Shown here piece after piece: positions 1 to 8,718 of a stretch of 64,000 nucleotides of DNA; the first letter of the stretch is position 1, and every line of letters starts with the position of its first letter. The position numbers and the translations under genes were made by a program. The notes under the pieces are model-generated. The model searched no databases and was not told the origin of the DNA. It saw only the letters and a list, made by a program, of their open reading frames with translations. The stretch covers positions 1,426,001-1,490,000 of the forward strand of contig NZ_CP110011.1 in the NCBI RefSeq assembly GCF_025947345.1. The letters are read 5' to 3'. This stretch comes from Flavobacterium sp. N502536 (GTDB lineage: Bacteria; Bacteroidota; Bacteroidia; Flavobacteriales; Flavobacteriaceae).

Positions 1-1459
1 CCTCATTTGTAAATTCGGTCGAAATTAATTTAAAAAAATCATTATTAAACTCAATTACCTCACTATAACTGCGGTAATTTGTATCCAAATGTTTGACTAC
101 TTTTTCGTGATTAAAAAAAGAGACTTCTTCTTTTCCTAATTCAATAAATTGTTCGGCTTTTCCACCTCTCCATCGGTAAATAGATTGTTTTGGATCTCCC
201 ACAATCATCAGAGTTCCTTTGTTTCCAAAATCATCCTGACCCGAAAGGGAGTTATGTATCAGTGGAATAAGATTCTGCCATTGCATTTCAGAAGTATCCT
301 GAAATTCATCAATAAAAAAGTGACGATACTTTTCTCCTAAACGCTCGTAAATAAAAGGCGCAGGCTGGTTTTGAATTTCACGATGAATGATCGCATTAAA
401 TTCAGAAATCGACAGCACATTTTGCTCCGATTGAATTTTCGCCAATTCGTTACTAACCGTATTTAAAAGCGAGAGTGGTGTAATATTCTTCAGGAACGCT
501 TTGTAAAAATCTCTTTTTTCAAAGTTCTTATAGATTTTTTCCAGAATCTGAAGCAGTTCCGGAATTATATTTTCGATTAACGCCCTGTCTTTCGCCGTTT
601 TATTGATCGCAATATCCTCGAATTCATGAAAAGTTTTATTCCGGGGATTAAATTTCCCATCGCGAATACTCTCTAAATGATTGGGAAAGGTTCCGCGTGA
701 AAATGACTTTAAATCAATTCCGTTTTTATCGATTAAAGCAAGTGCTTCTGTAGCAAAGTTTTCGTTTTCAGCTTCCAGCTCTTTACACAAAGTCTGCATT
801 TTCTTTTTGATGACAACAAACTCTTCAATAGATTTATCCTGAAAATGAGAGATCTCATTTCGGTTGTTTTCATTCAAAACTAATCTTCCGGTTTCTAATA
901 TCTCACGGGAAACGTCCCAACTTTTATCATCGTCGGTTTTTTCCATAGTAAAATCGACCAGCAATTTAGTCAGTGTTTCATCCTGACCTGCTTGTGCAAT
1001 AATAGCATCAACTGCTTCAACCAGTAAATTTTCGGTATCCAAAGTGACTTCAAAAGTCATTGGCAGATTAAGATCGTGCGCAAAGGCACGAATTACCTTA
1101 TGGGTAAATTTATCGATGGTAGAAATATCAAAAGCAGCATAATTATGAATCAGATGCTTGATAATATTTTGAGATTTTACTTTGATCTTAACAATAGAAA
1201 GTCCTGTATCGCGAGACAAGTCCTCCATCAAATCGACTGCTTTCGCCGAAGGCTCTTCTTTTGCAAACTCTGACAAACTCCCCACAATACGGCTTTTCAT
1301 TTCATGAACCGCCTTATTGGTAAAGGTAATGGCCAGAATATTTCGATAGGCGTCATTTCTTGGAGAAGAAAGAATAATTTTGAGATACTCTTTTACCAAA
1401 GTATAGGTCTTTCCAGAGCCTGCAGATGCATCATAGATAGAGAAAGACGGACTTTGCAT
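1..1459 (-). CDS. AddA/UvrD-like superfamily 1 DNA helicase, N-terminal part (cut by window edge)
   Basis: An open frame runs on the minus strand from an ATG at 1457-1459 to the window edge, giving about 486 codons without a stop. The N-terminus has a Walker A loop (ASAGSGKT, about residues 11-18) and then a helicase Ia-like segment (LAITFTNKAVHEMK, about residues 43-56). Both are typical of UvrD/RecB/AddA helicases that unwind DNA ends for recombinational repair. The rest of the visible part is helical and fits the 1B region of AddA-like proteins. Walker B and the nuclease domain, if present, lie outside the window. The gene ends the minus-strand series that includes lspA, from which it is separated by 144 bases holding a perfect inverted repeat. 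Helicase identity is firm; the exact subfamily is inferred. Confidence 0.85.
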   Translation of the reverse strand, partial: MQSPSFSIYDASAGSGKTYTLVKEYLKIILSSPRNDAYRNILAITFTNKAVHEMKSRIVGSLSEFAKEEPSAKAVDLMEDLSRDTGLSIVKIKVKSQNIIKHLIHNYAAFDISTIDKFTHKVIRAFAHDLNLPMTFEVTLDTENLLVEAVDAIIAQAGQDETLTKLLVDFTMEKTDDDKSWDVSREILETGRLVLNENNRNEISHFQDKSIEEFVVIKKKMQTLCKELEAENENFATEALALIDKNGIDLKSFSRGTFPNHLESIRDGKFNPRNKTFHEFEDIAINKTAKDRALIENIIPELLQILEKIYKNFEKRDFYKAFLKNITPLSLLNTVSNELAKIQSEQNVLSISEFNAIIHREIQNQPAPFIYERLGEKYRHFFIDEFQDTSEMQWQNLIPLIHNSLSGQDDFGNKGTLMIVGDPKQSIYRWRGGKAEQFIELGKEEVSFFNHEKVVKHLDTNYRSYSEVIEFNNDFFKLISTEFTNE

Positions 1460-1518
1460 GAGTTTAGTTTTTCGTACGGTAAAAATAACACATTAAAATA
1501 TGAAATCCCAATAAAGCA

Positions 1519-1578
1519 AAAATTCCAAATTCCAATAACTAACTCTTTTATTAGGCAGCTATTGGAATTTGGAATTTT
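1519..1578. repeat. Intergenic inverted repeat, 'ggaatttggaatt' word family
   Basis: Arms at 1519-1537 and 1560-1578 are perfect 19-base reverse complements around a 22-base loop. The word AAATTCCAAATTCC recurs at 15297-15537 and 25737-25876. It lies between lspA and the helicase gene and could act as a transcript hairpin on either strand. Confidence 0.8.
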
Positions 1579-1603
1579 AAATATTTCAGTTTTTCTACAA
1601 CAA

Positions 1604-2203
1604 CTAGGCAGTTTTAGGAAAGGCTCTTTTATTAAAAACCAACAATATACCTACTCCTGTAGAAATTGCTACATCGGCAACATTAAAGATCGCATTAAAA
1701 AAAGAAACATCTTCACCACCCCAGTAAGGGAACCAAGCCGGCAAAGTACCTCTCCAGATTGGAAAGTAAAACATGTCTACCACTAAACCGTGAAACCATG
1801 TTCCATAAGGTTCTGGTGAGAAAAGGGTTGCCAGATTACCATGACTGTCGTCAAAGATAATCCCATAAAATACCGAATCAATTATATTTCCGGCTGCTCC
1901 GGCAAAAATCAAAGCTATCGCTACAATTAAGTAATTTGAATAACGTTTCTTAACCGAATCTGCCAACCAGTAACCAATTCCTACTACAGCAAAAATTCTA
2001 AAAACAGTTAAGAACAGCTTACCGTATTCACCAGGTATCTTTGTCCCCCAGGCCATTCCTTCATTTTCAATAAAGTGAATTCTAAACCAGTCAAAAATTA
2101 CGACTTCATCACCTAAAACAAAGTTTGTTTTTACATAGATTTTCGAAAGCTGATCGACAATTAAAACTAAAAATATAAGGAAATACGCTTTTCGTAATGA
2201 CAT
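1604..2203 (-). CDS. lspA: Lipoprotein signal peptidase (signal peptidase II)
   Basis: Cleaves the signal peptide of diacylglyceryl-prolipoproteins in the inner membrane. The 199-residue protein has four predicted membrane segments, the first at residues 5-22. It carries the conserved motif with Asn and Gly ahead of MAWG (about residues 47-53), the first catalytic Asp in GNIIDS (about residue 109) and the second in NVADVAIS (about residue 177). It is longer than the roughly 165-residue proteobacterial enzyme because of a hydrophilic insertion between the two catalytic motifs, which is usual in Bacteroidota. A perfect -7 element lies 20 bases upstream of the start codon. Several lipoproteins in this window (16786, 43804, 62218) would be its substrates. 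Confidence 0.96.
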   Translation of the reverse strand: MSLRKAYFLIFLVLIVDQLSKIYVKTNFVLGDEVVIFDWFRIHFIENEGMAWGTKIPGEYGKLFLTVFRIFAVVGIGYWLADSVKKRYSNYLIVAIALIFAGAAGNIIDSVFYGIIFDDSHGNLATLFSPEPYGTWFHGLVVDMFYFPIWRGTLPAWFPYWGGEDVSFFNAIFNVADVAISTGVGILLVFNKRAFPKTA

Positions 2204-2223
2204 TTTATTAAATTTTGATGGGG

Positions 2224-2231
2224 CAAAAGTA
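2224..2231 (-). promoter_or_regulatory. -7 promoter element for lspA
   Basis: The minus strand reads TACTTTTG, a perfect match to the flavobacterial TAnnTTTG element, about 20 bases upstream of the lspA start. No TTG was found at the expected -33 distance. Confidence 0.5.
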
Positions 2232-2242
2232 ACAATTTAATC

Positions 2243-2268
2243 AAAAAAAACGCCCCTAATAGAGCGTT
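2243..2268 (-). terminator. Intrinsic terminator after the small basic protein gene
   Basis: A GC-containing hairpin (AACGC/GCGTT) is followed on the minus strand by a run of eight T. It lies between the 2328-2543 gene and lspA. A close relative of this hairpin occurs at 3695-3731. Confidence 0.7.
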
Positions 2269-2327
2269 AATTGTTTTTGAAGATAAACCGGCAACTGCCA
2301 GAGCATTTTGGCCCTTTAACCGAGGCT

Positions 2328-2543
2328 CTATTTTTTAACATTTGGCTGAACGGTTTTTTTAGGCGGATCCGCAAAAAATTCGGAAATCGATTTAAGCAAT
2401 CCTTTACCCTCTTTTCCAGCTGCCGCATTCTTGGCCTCAGCCTTCTTTACCTGAGTTTTAAACTGTATACGAATCTTTTCAAATTCTTTCATTCGATGCT
2501 CAACATCAGAGTTCACTTCTTTGAATTTCAACACTTTAGCCAT
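2328..2543 (-). CDS. Small basic conserved protein of unknown function
   Basis: A 71-residue lysine-rich protein without signal peptide or membrane segment. The N-terminal half is a predicted amphipathic helix (EHRMKEFEKIRIQFKTQVKK, residues 15-34). The tail carries prolines and ends in lysines. The opposite frame is also open but gives an implausible protein rich in Phe, so the minus-strand reading is preferred. It has its own downstream terminator. I do not recognise a named family. The charge suggests a nucleic-acid or ribosome-associated role, but that is only a guess. Confidence 0.6.
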   Translation of the reverse strand: MAKVLKFKEVNSDVEHRMKEFEKIRIQFKTQVKKAEAKNAAAGKEGKGLLKSISEFFADPPKKTVQPNVKK

Positions 2544-2613
2544 TTTATAAGATTTTTATGTTAAATAAATAAAATTATAATGATTTGATATTACAATGAT
2601 ACATAATTTAATT

Positions 2614-2621
2614 TATATTTG
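2614..2621 (+). promoter_or_regulatory. Possible -7 element for the roadblock pair
   Basis: TATATTTG matches TAnnTTTG about 100 bases before the 2723 start codon. No TTG sits at the right distance, so support is limited. Confidence 0.3.
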
Positions 2622-2722
2622 TTAATAAAAATTAACACTTGTTTAGACTAAAAAATCATATTTATCTCTCACACGGTATTAAAACGAAAAGAATTTAACA
2701 ACTTTCCTAAATCTTACAAAAT

Positions 2723-3079
2723 ATGAATGAAATCACAACTACTCTAAACGATTTTCTGCTTTCTACCAAATCTTCCGCAGCATTAATCATTAATGGGAAA
2801 GGGAAATTAATCACATCACTTCATTTAGACTATGCGGATAGTATTGCCGCAATGAGCTCGGCCATCGTATCGATGAGCGACAAACTTTTATTAGATCTCG
2901 AAAAAGGCTCTCTGAAACAACTCTTTTTAAAAACCACAGAAGGAGTTGTTGTTGGGAACAAAATAAGCGGCACAAATTTTATCATTACCTTTTCAAGAGA
3001 CGGCAGCAACCTTGGTTTATTACTACGATCGACCGAAGAAACTGCTACAGAACTGAGCAAAAATTCTTTGTTAAAATAA
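2723..3079 (+). CDS. Roadblock/LC7 domain protein (first of a pair)
   Basis: A 118-residue cytoplasmic protein with the roadblock/LC7 fold along most of its length. The start of the fold is seen as AALIINGKGKLITS (about residues 19-32), followed by the long helix AIAAMSSAIVSMSDKLL-like segment and the strands LFLKTTEGVVVGNKISG and FIITFSRDGSNLGLLL. Roadblock proteins such as MglB act as partners or regulators of small Ras-like GTPases. No GTPase lies next to it in this window. A second, more divergent protein of similar size follows after 32 bases, so the two probably form a heterodimer from one transcript. The partner assignment is inference. Confidence 0.75.
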   Translation: MNEITTTLNDFLLSTKSSAALIINGKGKLITSLHLDYADSIAAMSSAIVSMSDKLLLDLEKGSLKQLFLKTTEGVVVGNKISGTNFIITFSRDGSNLGLLLRSTEETATELSKNSLLK

Positions 3080-3111
3080 CATATTTCTATTAACACCAAA
3101 CCCCGAAAACT

Positions 3112-3492
3112 ATGAGTAATGACTTTTTAAACGTTTTTTTAAATGAAATGAAAACTAACGTAAACGGCTTTATTGCAGTAGCTGTAACAGAAATCGAATC
3201 AGGATTAAGCTTTGGAAACCTGACAACAGATCCGGCATTTGACCCTGAACTTGCAGCGGCTTACAATCTCGAAGTTGTGAAAGCAAAATTAAGTGCAGTA
3301 AAAGCTTTAAATTTAAACCAGGAGATCGAAGACATTTTGATTACTCTTTCCAATCAAATTCACATTATCGACATTTCTCCCAACAAAAAGTTCATGATCT
3401 ATCTTGCGGCAGATTCGACTAAAGCAAATTTAGGAATGACAAGAGCCGTTTTAAGAAAACACAAATTAGAATTAGAAAAAAACTTAGCTTAA
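3112..3492 (+). CDS. Roadblock-like protein (second of a pair)
   Basis: A 126-residue soluble protein 32 bases after the first roadblock gene. The order of elements is roadblock-like: N-terminal helix (FLNVFLNEMKTNVNG), strand (FIAVAVTEIESGLSFG), central helix with LAAAYNLEVVKAKLSAV, and paired strands ending in FMIYLAADSTKANLGM. Similarity to its neighbour is structural rather than strong in sequence. Size and position suggest an ancient duplication and joint function. It is followed by a strong hairpin. The domain call is moderately supported. Confidence 0.6.
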   Translation: MSNDFLNVFLNEMKTNVNGFIAVAVTEIESGLSFGNLTTDPAFDPELAAAYNLEVVKAKLSAVKALNLNQEIEDILITLSNQIHIIDISPNKKFMIYLAADSTKANLGMTRAVLRKHKLELEKNLA

Positions 3493-3510
3493 ACTCAAGC
3501 TTATTTTATT

Positions 3511-3545
3511 AATTAGAACTGTCTTCTTTACAGACAGTTCTAATT
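3511..3545 (+). terminator. Hairpin closing the roadblock transcript
   Basis: Arms 3511-3523 and 3533-3545 pair perfectly over 13 bases. It starts 18 bases after the 3112-3492 stop codon. There is only a weak T-rich stretch after it, so termination efficiency is uncertain. Confidence 0.6.
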
Positions 3546-3610
3546 GATATTATTTCTTTCCTACGTAAAAACTCCTGTTTTTAAAATTCTTACAAAAATA
3601 AACAAACCAA

Positions 3611-3642
3611 TTTTACTACATTTATATTTTATTGTAGTAAAA
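3611..3642. repeat. Perfect 10-base inverted repeat of unknown role
   Basis: TTTTACTACA (3611-3620) and its exact reverse complement (3633-3642) are separated by 12 A/T bases. It lies in the 265-base gap between convergent genes, away from any start codon. It may be a structured 3' end or a protein-binding site. Confidence 0.45.
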
Positions 3643-3694
3643 TTCTATATGTTTAAATCCGTCATTGCTTCAACAAAACTGCTCAAACATTAAA

Positions 3695-3731
3695 CAAAAA
3701 AAACGCCCCTAAAAGGAGCGTCTGTTTTTTT
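3695..3731. terminator. Intrinsic terminator after the DksA/TraR gene
   Basis: The stem ACGCCCCT/AGGAGCGT (3703-3710, 3714-3721) is flanked by an A run on the left and a T run on the right. It can therefore terminate transcripts from both sides. It mainly serves the minus-strand ileS-dksA unit. Confidence 0.75.
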
Positions 3732-3757
3732 TTATGGAGTAGTATAAAAACCCGGAA

Positions 3758-4138
3758 TTATCTCTGCAAGTTTTTAGCTTCGATACTCATTGTAGCATGA
3801 GGAACGATTTTAAGCCTTTCTTTGCTGATTAATTTACCTGTTACTTTACAAATACCATAGGTTTTATTTTCAACACGGAATAATGCGTTTTTTAGATCGC
3901 GAATAAACTTTTCCTGTCTGATAGCCAACTGTGAGTTTGCTTCTTTAGACATCGTTTCGCTTCCTTCTTCAAATGCTTTAAAAGTTGGAGAAGTATCATC
4001 TGTTCCGTTATTCAAATCATTCATGTAAGCACTTTTAATTAAATCCAGATCGGCTTGTGCTTTTTGTATTTTATTTTGAATTATTTCTTTGAACTCTGCT
4101 AAATCAGCATCAGAGTATCTTGTAATTTCATCTATCAT
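3758..4138 (-). CDS. TraR/DksA family regulator with a reduced zinc finger
   Basis: A 126-residue protein with a long N-terminal coiled coil (about residues 1-85, including an acidic tip near NGTDDTSP) and a C-terminal globule. DksA proteins enter the RNA polymerase secondary channel and adjust initiation. In the C-terminal part only one Cys of the usual four remains (YGICKVTGKLISKERL, then IVPHATMSIEAKN). Zinc binding by the classic C4 site is therefore unlikely, as is common in Bacteroidota homologues. The gene follows ileS after 7 bases and very probably shares its transcript. Confidence 0.85.
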   Translation of the reverse strand: MIDEITRYSDADLAEFKEIIQNKIQKAQADLDLIKSAYMNDLNNGTDDTSPTFKAFEEGSETMSKEANSQLAIRQEKFIRDLKNALFRVENKTYGICKVTGKLISKERLKIVPHATMSIEAKNLQR

Positions 4139-4145
4139 CTTATAC

Positions 4146-7100
4146 TTATTTTGAAATTAATATCACTGTTTTAATATCATCAAATTCAATTTCTGTGCCG
4201 TTTTCCAACGCATCTACAAAAACCAAATCGTCAGTTAATGTCTCAGACTTAATATAGTCTTCATTTTTTAGAATTGCCTCTTCTAAAAGGCCGCTTCTTT
4301 TTATTTGAACTTTAATCTTATCGGTAACTTCAAATCCTGAATCTTTACGGATGTTTTGGATTCTGTTTACCAATTCTCTTGCGATTCCTTCGTTTTTCAA
4401 TTCGTCAGAGATTGTAATATCAAGCGCAACTGTAATTCCGTTTGAATTTGCAACCAGCCAACCTTCAATATCCTGCGAGGTTATTTCTACATCTTCTAAT
4501 GATAAAGTTACAGTATTTCCTGCAATTACAATATCCAATGCACCCTGCTTGTCTAATTGATTGATCTGCTCTGCCGAAAAAGATTGTATCTCTTTGGAAA
4601 TCAGGCCCATATCTTTTCCAAAACGTGGCCCTAAGGCTTTAAAATTAGGCTTGATCTGCTTCACCAAAATACCCGAATCATCGTCTAAGAGCACAATTTC
4701 TTTCACGTTAACTTCCGCTTTTACAAGCTCAGAAATAGCCTCAATTTCAGCTCTCTGATTCTCGTCAAGTACCGGAATCATTACCTTTTGCAAAGGTTGA
4801 CGCACTTTAATCATTTCCTTTTTACGAAGGGATAAAACCAAAGACGAGATGGTCTGCGCCTTCTGCATTTTGCTTTCTAACGTTTTATTAACAAAGTTTT
4901 CGACAAATTTTGGAAACTCTGCCAAGTGAACACTGCTATATTGCTCGGTTTGCGTAGAACCTGTTAAGTCGCGGTATAATTTATCCATGAAAAAAGGAGC
5001 GATCGGTGCACTTAATTTACTTATCGTTAATAAACAAGTATAAAGCGTTTGATACGCTGCTATTTTATCATGAGCGTACTCCCCCTTCCAGAAACGACGA
5101 CGACACAAACGAACATACCAGTTACTCAGATTTTCCTGAACGAAGTCAGAAATAGCTCTTGCCGCTTTTGTAGGCTCATAATCTTCATAACATTCATCAA
5201 CAAATTTTACTAATGTATGCAATTCCGACATGATCCATTGGTCAATTTCCGGTCTTTCGTTTAATGGAATTTCTGCCTCAGCATATTTAAATCCATCGAT
5301 ATTGGCATATAACGAAAAGAAGGAATAGGTATTATACAGGGTTCCGAAGAATTTACGACGAACCTCAGCAATTCCTTCAATATCAAACTTTAAGTTATCC
5401 CAAGGATTTGCATTAGAGATCATGTACCAACGTGTGGCATCCGGACCGTATTCCTTAATTGTTTCAAAAGGATCTGTCGCATTTCCTAAACGCTTCGACA
5501 TTTTTTGTCCATTTTTATCCAGAACCAAACCATTCGAAACTACATTCTTGTACGCAATTTTATCAAAAACCAAAGTTCCGATTGCGTGCAACGTATAAAA
5601 CCATCCACGAGTCTGATCGACACCTTCTGCGATGAAATTTGCAGGGAAATCTTTATTCTCGTCAATTTTATCTTTATTTTCAAAAGGATAATGCCATTGT
5701 GCATAAGGCATTGCTCCTGAATCAAACCAAACATCAATTAAATCACTTTCGCGTTTCATTGGCTGGCCTGAAGCTGAAACCAAAGTGATCCCGTCTACTA
5801 CATTTTTATGTAAGTCGACTAAATCATAGTTTGATTCAGACATATTTCCGATTTCAAAACCTTTGAATGGGTTTTCTTTTTGAAAACCTGCTTCGATAGA
5901 TTTTTCGATCGCATTGTACAATTCTTCAACAGAACCAATAAGAACTTCTTCTTTTTTGTCTTCAGTTCTCCAAATTGGCAACGGAATCCCCCAATATCTA
6001 GAACGAGATAAGTTCCAGTCGTTGGCATTTTTCAGCCAGTTTCCAAAACGTCCTTCACCAGTAGACTTAGGCTTCCAATTGATAGTTTCGTTCAGGTCGA
6101 ACATTCTATCTTTTACATCGGTTACTTTAATGAACCATGAATCTAGTGGATAATATAATAACGGCTCATCAGTTCTCCAACTATGTGGATAACTATGTAC
6201 GTATTTTTCAACCTTAAAGGCTTTATTTTCTTCTTTTAATCGAATAGCAATTTCAACATCTACAGAACGCTCTGGCGCCTGACCTGCATCATAGTACTCA
6301 TTCTTTACATATTTCCCTGCCAAATCGCCTACATGTGAAGTAAATCTTCCCTGTAAATCAACCAAAGGAACTGCGGTACCATTTTCGTCTAAAACCAACA
6401 TTGGCGGCACTTCCGGTTTTGCTTCTTTGGCTACTTTGGCATCATCAGCACCAAAAGTAGGAGCGGTATGTACAACCCCTGTTCCATCTTCTGTAGTAAC
6501 AAAATCTCCTGTGATTACTCTAAATGCATTTTCAGGATTCTGATAAGGCAATACATACGGCAATAGTTGCTCGTAACGGATCTCGGCCAAATCAGCACCT
6601 TTTGCTTCTGCTAAAATTTTATACGGAAGCTGTTTGTCTCCATTTTTTACTTTTTCAAAATCAGCATCATCCTCGCTGGCAAAAAATCCTTTTCCGAATT
6701 GTTTTCCCACTAAGTTTTTGGCCAAAACGACATTGATTGGCTCAAAAGTATACTGATTGAAGGTTTTTACTAAAACATAGTCAATCTTTGGTCCAACTGT
6801 CAAAGCTGTATTCGATGGTAATGTCCATGGAGTTGTCGTCCATGCTAAAATGTGAACATCTCCAAACCCCAGTAAAAAGGCTGGCAGTGTTTCGGGTAAT
6901 GTTTTAAACTGCGCTACGATCGTCGTATCAGTAACATCACGATAGGCACCGGGCTGATTTACTTCGTGAGAAGATAATCCGGTTCCGGCTTTAGGTGAAT
7001 AAGGCTGAATCGTGTATCCTTTGTACAACAAACCTTTATCATAAATTTGTTTCAAAAGCCACCAAACAGACTCCATATATTTAGGCTTGTAGGTTACATA

Positions 7101-7547
7101 TGGATCTTCCATATCTACCCAATATCCCATTTTTTCGGTCAAATCATTCCATACGTCGGTATAACGCATTACGGTTTTTTTACACGCTTCGTTATATTCT
7201 TCGATAGAAATTGTTTTACCAATATCTTCTTTTGTAATTCCAAGTTCTTTTTCGGTTCCTAATTCTACAGGTAATCCGTGAGTATCCCAACCCGCTTTTC
7301 TTTTTACCTGAAAACCTTTTTGAGTTTTATAACGACAAAAAATATCTTTAATCGCACGCGCCATCACGTGGTGAATACCCGGCAATCCGTTTGCTGAAGG
7401 CGGACCTTCAAAAAACACATAAGGCTCAGCACCTTCACGGGTACTTACGCTCTTTTCAAATATATTTTCTTTCTTCCAAAAATCAAGTACTTCTGATGCT
7501 ACTGTTGGCAAGTCAAGTCCTTTGTATTCAGTAAATTTTGTGCTCAT
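4146..7547 (-). CDS. ileS: Isoleucyl-tRNA synthetase
   Basis: Charges tRNA-Ile with isoleucine and edits valine. The 1133-residue length is that of the long, eukaryote-like class of IleRS rather than the roughly 940-residue E. coli type. The HIGH signature appears as PSANGLPGIHH (residues 50-60). The KMSKS loop reads KMSKR in NGQKMSKRLGNAT, about residue 690. Between them lies the CP1 editing domain, including AWTTTPWTLPSNTAL. The C-terminal part contains the anticodon-binding helical domain and an extra domain. It is the first gene of a two-gene unit with the DksA/TraR gene. The start codon is fixed by the conserved N-terminus. Confidence 0.98.
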   Translation of the reverse strand: MSTKFTEYKGLDLPTVASEVLDFWKKENIFEKSVSTREGAEPYVFFEGPPSANGLPGIHHVMARAIKDIFCRYKTQKGFQVKRKAGWDTHGLPVELGTEKELGITKEDIGKTISIEEYNEACKKTVMRYTDVWNDLTEKMGYWVDMEDPYVTYKPKYMESVWWLLKQIYDKGLLYKGYTIQPYSPKAGTGLSSHEVNQPGAYRDVTDTTIVAQFKTLPETLPAFLLGFGDVHILAWTTTPWTLPSNTALTVGPKIDYVLVKTFNQYTFEPINVVLAKNLVGKQFGKGFFASEDDADFEKVKNGDKQLPYKILAEAKGADLAEIRYEQLLPYVLPYQNPENAFRVITGDFVTTEDGTGVVHTAPTFGADDAKVAKEAKPEVPPMLVLDENGTAVPLVDLQGRFTSHVGDLAGKYVKNEYYDAGQAPERSVDVEIAIRLKEENKAFKVEKYVHSYPHSWRTDEPLLYYPLDSWFIKVTDVKDRMFDLNETINWKPKSTGEGRFGNWLKNANDWNLSRSRYWGIPLPIWRTEDKKEEVLIGSVEELYNAIEKSIEAGFQKENPFKGFEIGNMSESNYDLVDLHKNVVDGITLVSASGQPMKRESDLIDVWFDSGAMPYAQWHYPFENKDKIDENKDFPANFIAEGVDQTRGWFYTLHAIGTLVFDKIAYKNVVSNGLVLDKNGQKMSKRLGNATDPFETIKEYGPDATRWYMISNANPWDNLKFDIEGIAEVRRKFFGTLYNTYSFFSLYANIDGFKYAEAEIPLNERPEIDQWIMSELHTLVKFVDECYEDYEPTKAARAISDFVQENLSNWYVRLCRRRFWKGEYAHDKIAAYQTLYTCLLTISKLSAPIAPFFMDKLYRDLTGSTQTEQYSSVHLAEFPKFVENFVNKTLESKMQKAQTISSLVLSLRKKEMIKVRQPLQKVMIPVLDENQRAEIEAISELVKAEVNVKEIVLLDDDSGILVKQIKPNFKALGPRFGKDMGLISKEIQSFSAEQINQLDKQGALDIVIAGNTVTLSLEDVEITSQDIEGWLVANSNGITVALDITISDELKNEGIARELVNRIQNIRKDSGFEVTDKIKVQIKRSGLLEEAILKNEDYIKSETLTDDLVFVDALENGTEIEFDDIKTVILISK

Positions 7548-7571
7548 TTTATCCTTTTCTTAAACGAGGTG

Positions 7572-7579
7572 CGAAAGTA
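7572..7579 (-). promoter_or_regulatory. -7-like element for ileS
   Basis: The minus strand reads TACTTTCG, one base off TAnnTTTG, about 25 bases before the ileS start codon. Confidence 0.35.
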
Positions 7580-7842
7580 AGAAATTTTAAGGAAACATGA
7601 AAGGGAATAAAAAAAAGACGAAAACACAAAAATTTCAATACAATTTAAATCCAAAAAACAACTGTAAAACCAACACATTAGCACTAGCAAAATACTGAAT
7701 ACAAAATAATTACCCTTTTAATCAGCTCCAAAACCAACCAATATAAGCCCAAATTATCTTATTAAAAAAGCTCAAAAAGCCATTATTATCTAAAAAATGC
7801 GAAGTTATTATTGTAGTTTTATCCCAACTTTAAAAAACATTT

Positions 7843-8640
7843 ATGAAAACAAAATTACTTATTCTAGCCCTCCTGGTAACAGGTATGGCGCAAAGTCAAA
7901 ACCTTCTTCAAAACGGTAGTTTCGAAAATTTCACAGGTACAACTCCAAATTCGTGGTTTTTCTTAACTGGAGCGACATCACAGCAAAGTACGGTATTTAG
8001 CAACGGAATCTCAAGTCTTGATGTTTCGCCGGTAGGGGTTTTTCCTGTTCAATTACCTAATGCTATTTTCTCTCAGGATTTCACAATAAGTGACTTAGAA
8101 ACTTACACTTTAAAATTTGATTATTTCATCCCTGGCACCAGTTTAACTAATTACATTAGCAGTCTTACATTTGAAATTACCAAAAATGGCAACGAAGCCA
8201 TTTTTGCTCCACCACTTGCTCCTACAAATGCTATTACTTATGGCACATGGAAGACGGTAACTTATGATTTTAAGATTGCGATGTTCAACTCTGGACACAC
8301 TTCAGCAAGCCTTAAACTAAACTATGTTGTAAGTATCGACCAACATATGTCAGATCATCACATATACTTTGACAATGTAAGCATCGTTAAAAAAGCTACT
8401 TTAGGAACAGCAGATTTTGACAAAAAAAGCAATCCTATTGCTTACATTTCAAAAAACGAAATAAAACTAAACAGCGACTACAAAGATTCTTCTTATGTAA
8501 TCTATTCTGTTGAAGGTAAAGCCGTAAAAAGATCTAAAAACAACTCTTCTGAAAGCATTGATACTTCTGAATTGACTACCGGAGTTTATTTCTTAAAATT
8601 AAACGATGCCAGTACTTCTGTTAAATTCATCAAACAATAA
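7843..8640 (+). CDS. Secreted protein with C-terminal type IX sorting domain
   Basis: A 265-residue exported protein. Residues 1-18 are a Sec signal peptide ending at AQSQ. Residues 20-180 look like a beta-sandwich of the carbohydrate-binding type: the start LLQNGSFENFTGTTPNSW and the end HHIYFDNVSIVKK are both characteristic of jelly-roll binding modules. Residues 195-265 form a short type A C-terminal domain (VIYSVEGKAVKRSK, then GVYFLKLND and VKFIKQ), the signal for the type IX secretion system. No catalytic domain is seen, so a binding or surface role is likely. The ligand is unknown. A strong terminator follows. Confidence 0.75.
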   Translation: MKTKLLILALLVTGMAQSQNLLQNGSFENFTGTTPNSWFFLTGATSQQSTVFSNGISSLDVSPVGVFPVQLPNAIFSQDFTISDLETYTLKFDYFIPGTSLTNYISSLTFEITKNGNEAIFAPPLAPTNAITYGTWKTVTYDFKIAMFNSGHTSASLKLNYVVSIDQHMSDHHIYFDNVSIVKKATLGTADFDKKSNPIAYISKNEIKLNSDYKDSSYVIYSVEGKAVKRSKNNSSESIDTSELTTGVYFLKLNDASTSVKFIKQ

Positions 8641-8654
8641 GTAATTGTTGTAAT

Positions 8655-8696
8655 GAAAAAAGGGATGAATTTGATATCAAATTCATCCCTTTTTTT
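8655..8696. terminator. Bidirectional intrinsic terminator
   Basis: A perfect palindrome centred between 8675 and 8676 has arms of about 21 bases, flanked by A and T runs. It separates the convergent secreted-protein gene and recO and can stop transcription from both. Confidence 0.9.
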
Positions 8697-8718
8697 ATGC
8701 CCGCACTTTTTCAAAAAC

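Noticed and set aside
1304..1786. 160-codon plus-strand frame across the helicase and lspA
   Set aside because: It crosses two well-supported minus-strand genes and an inverted repeat and has low-complexity, unlikely composition.
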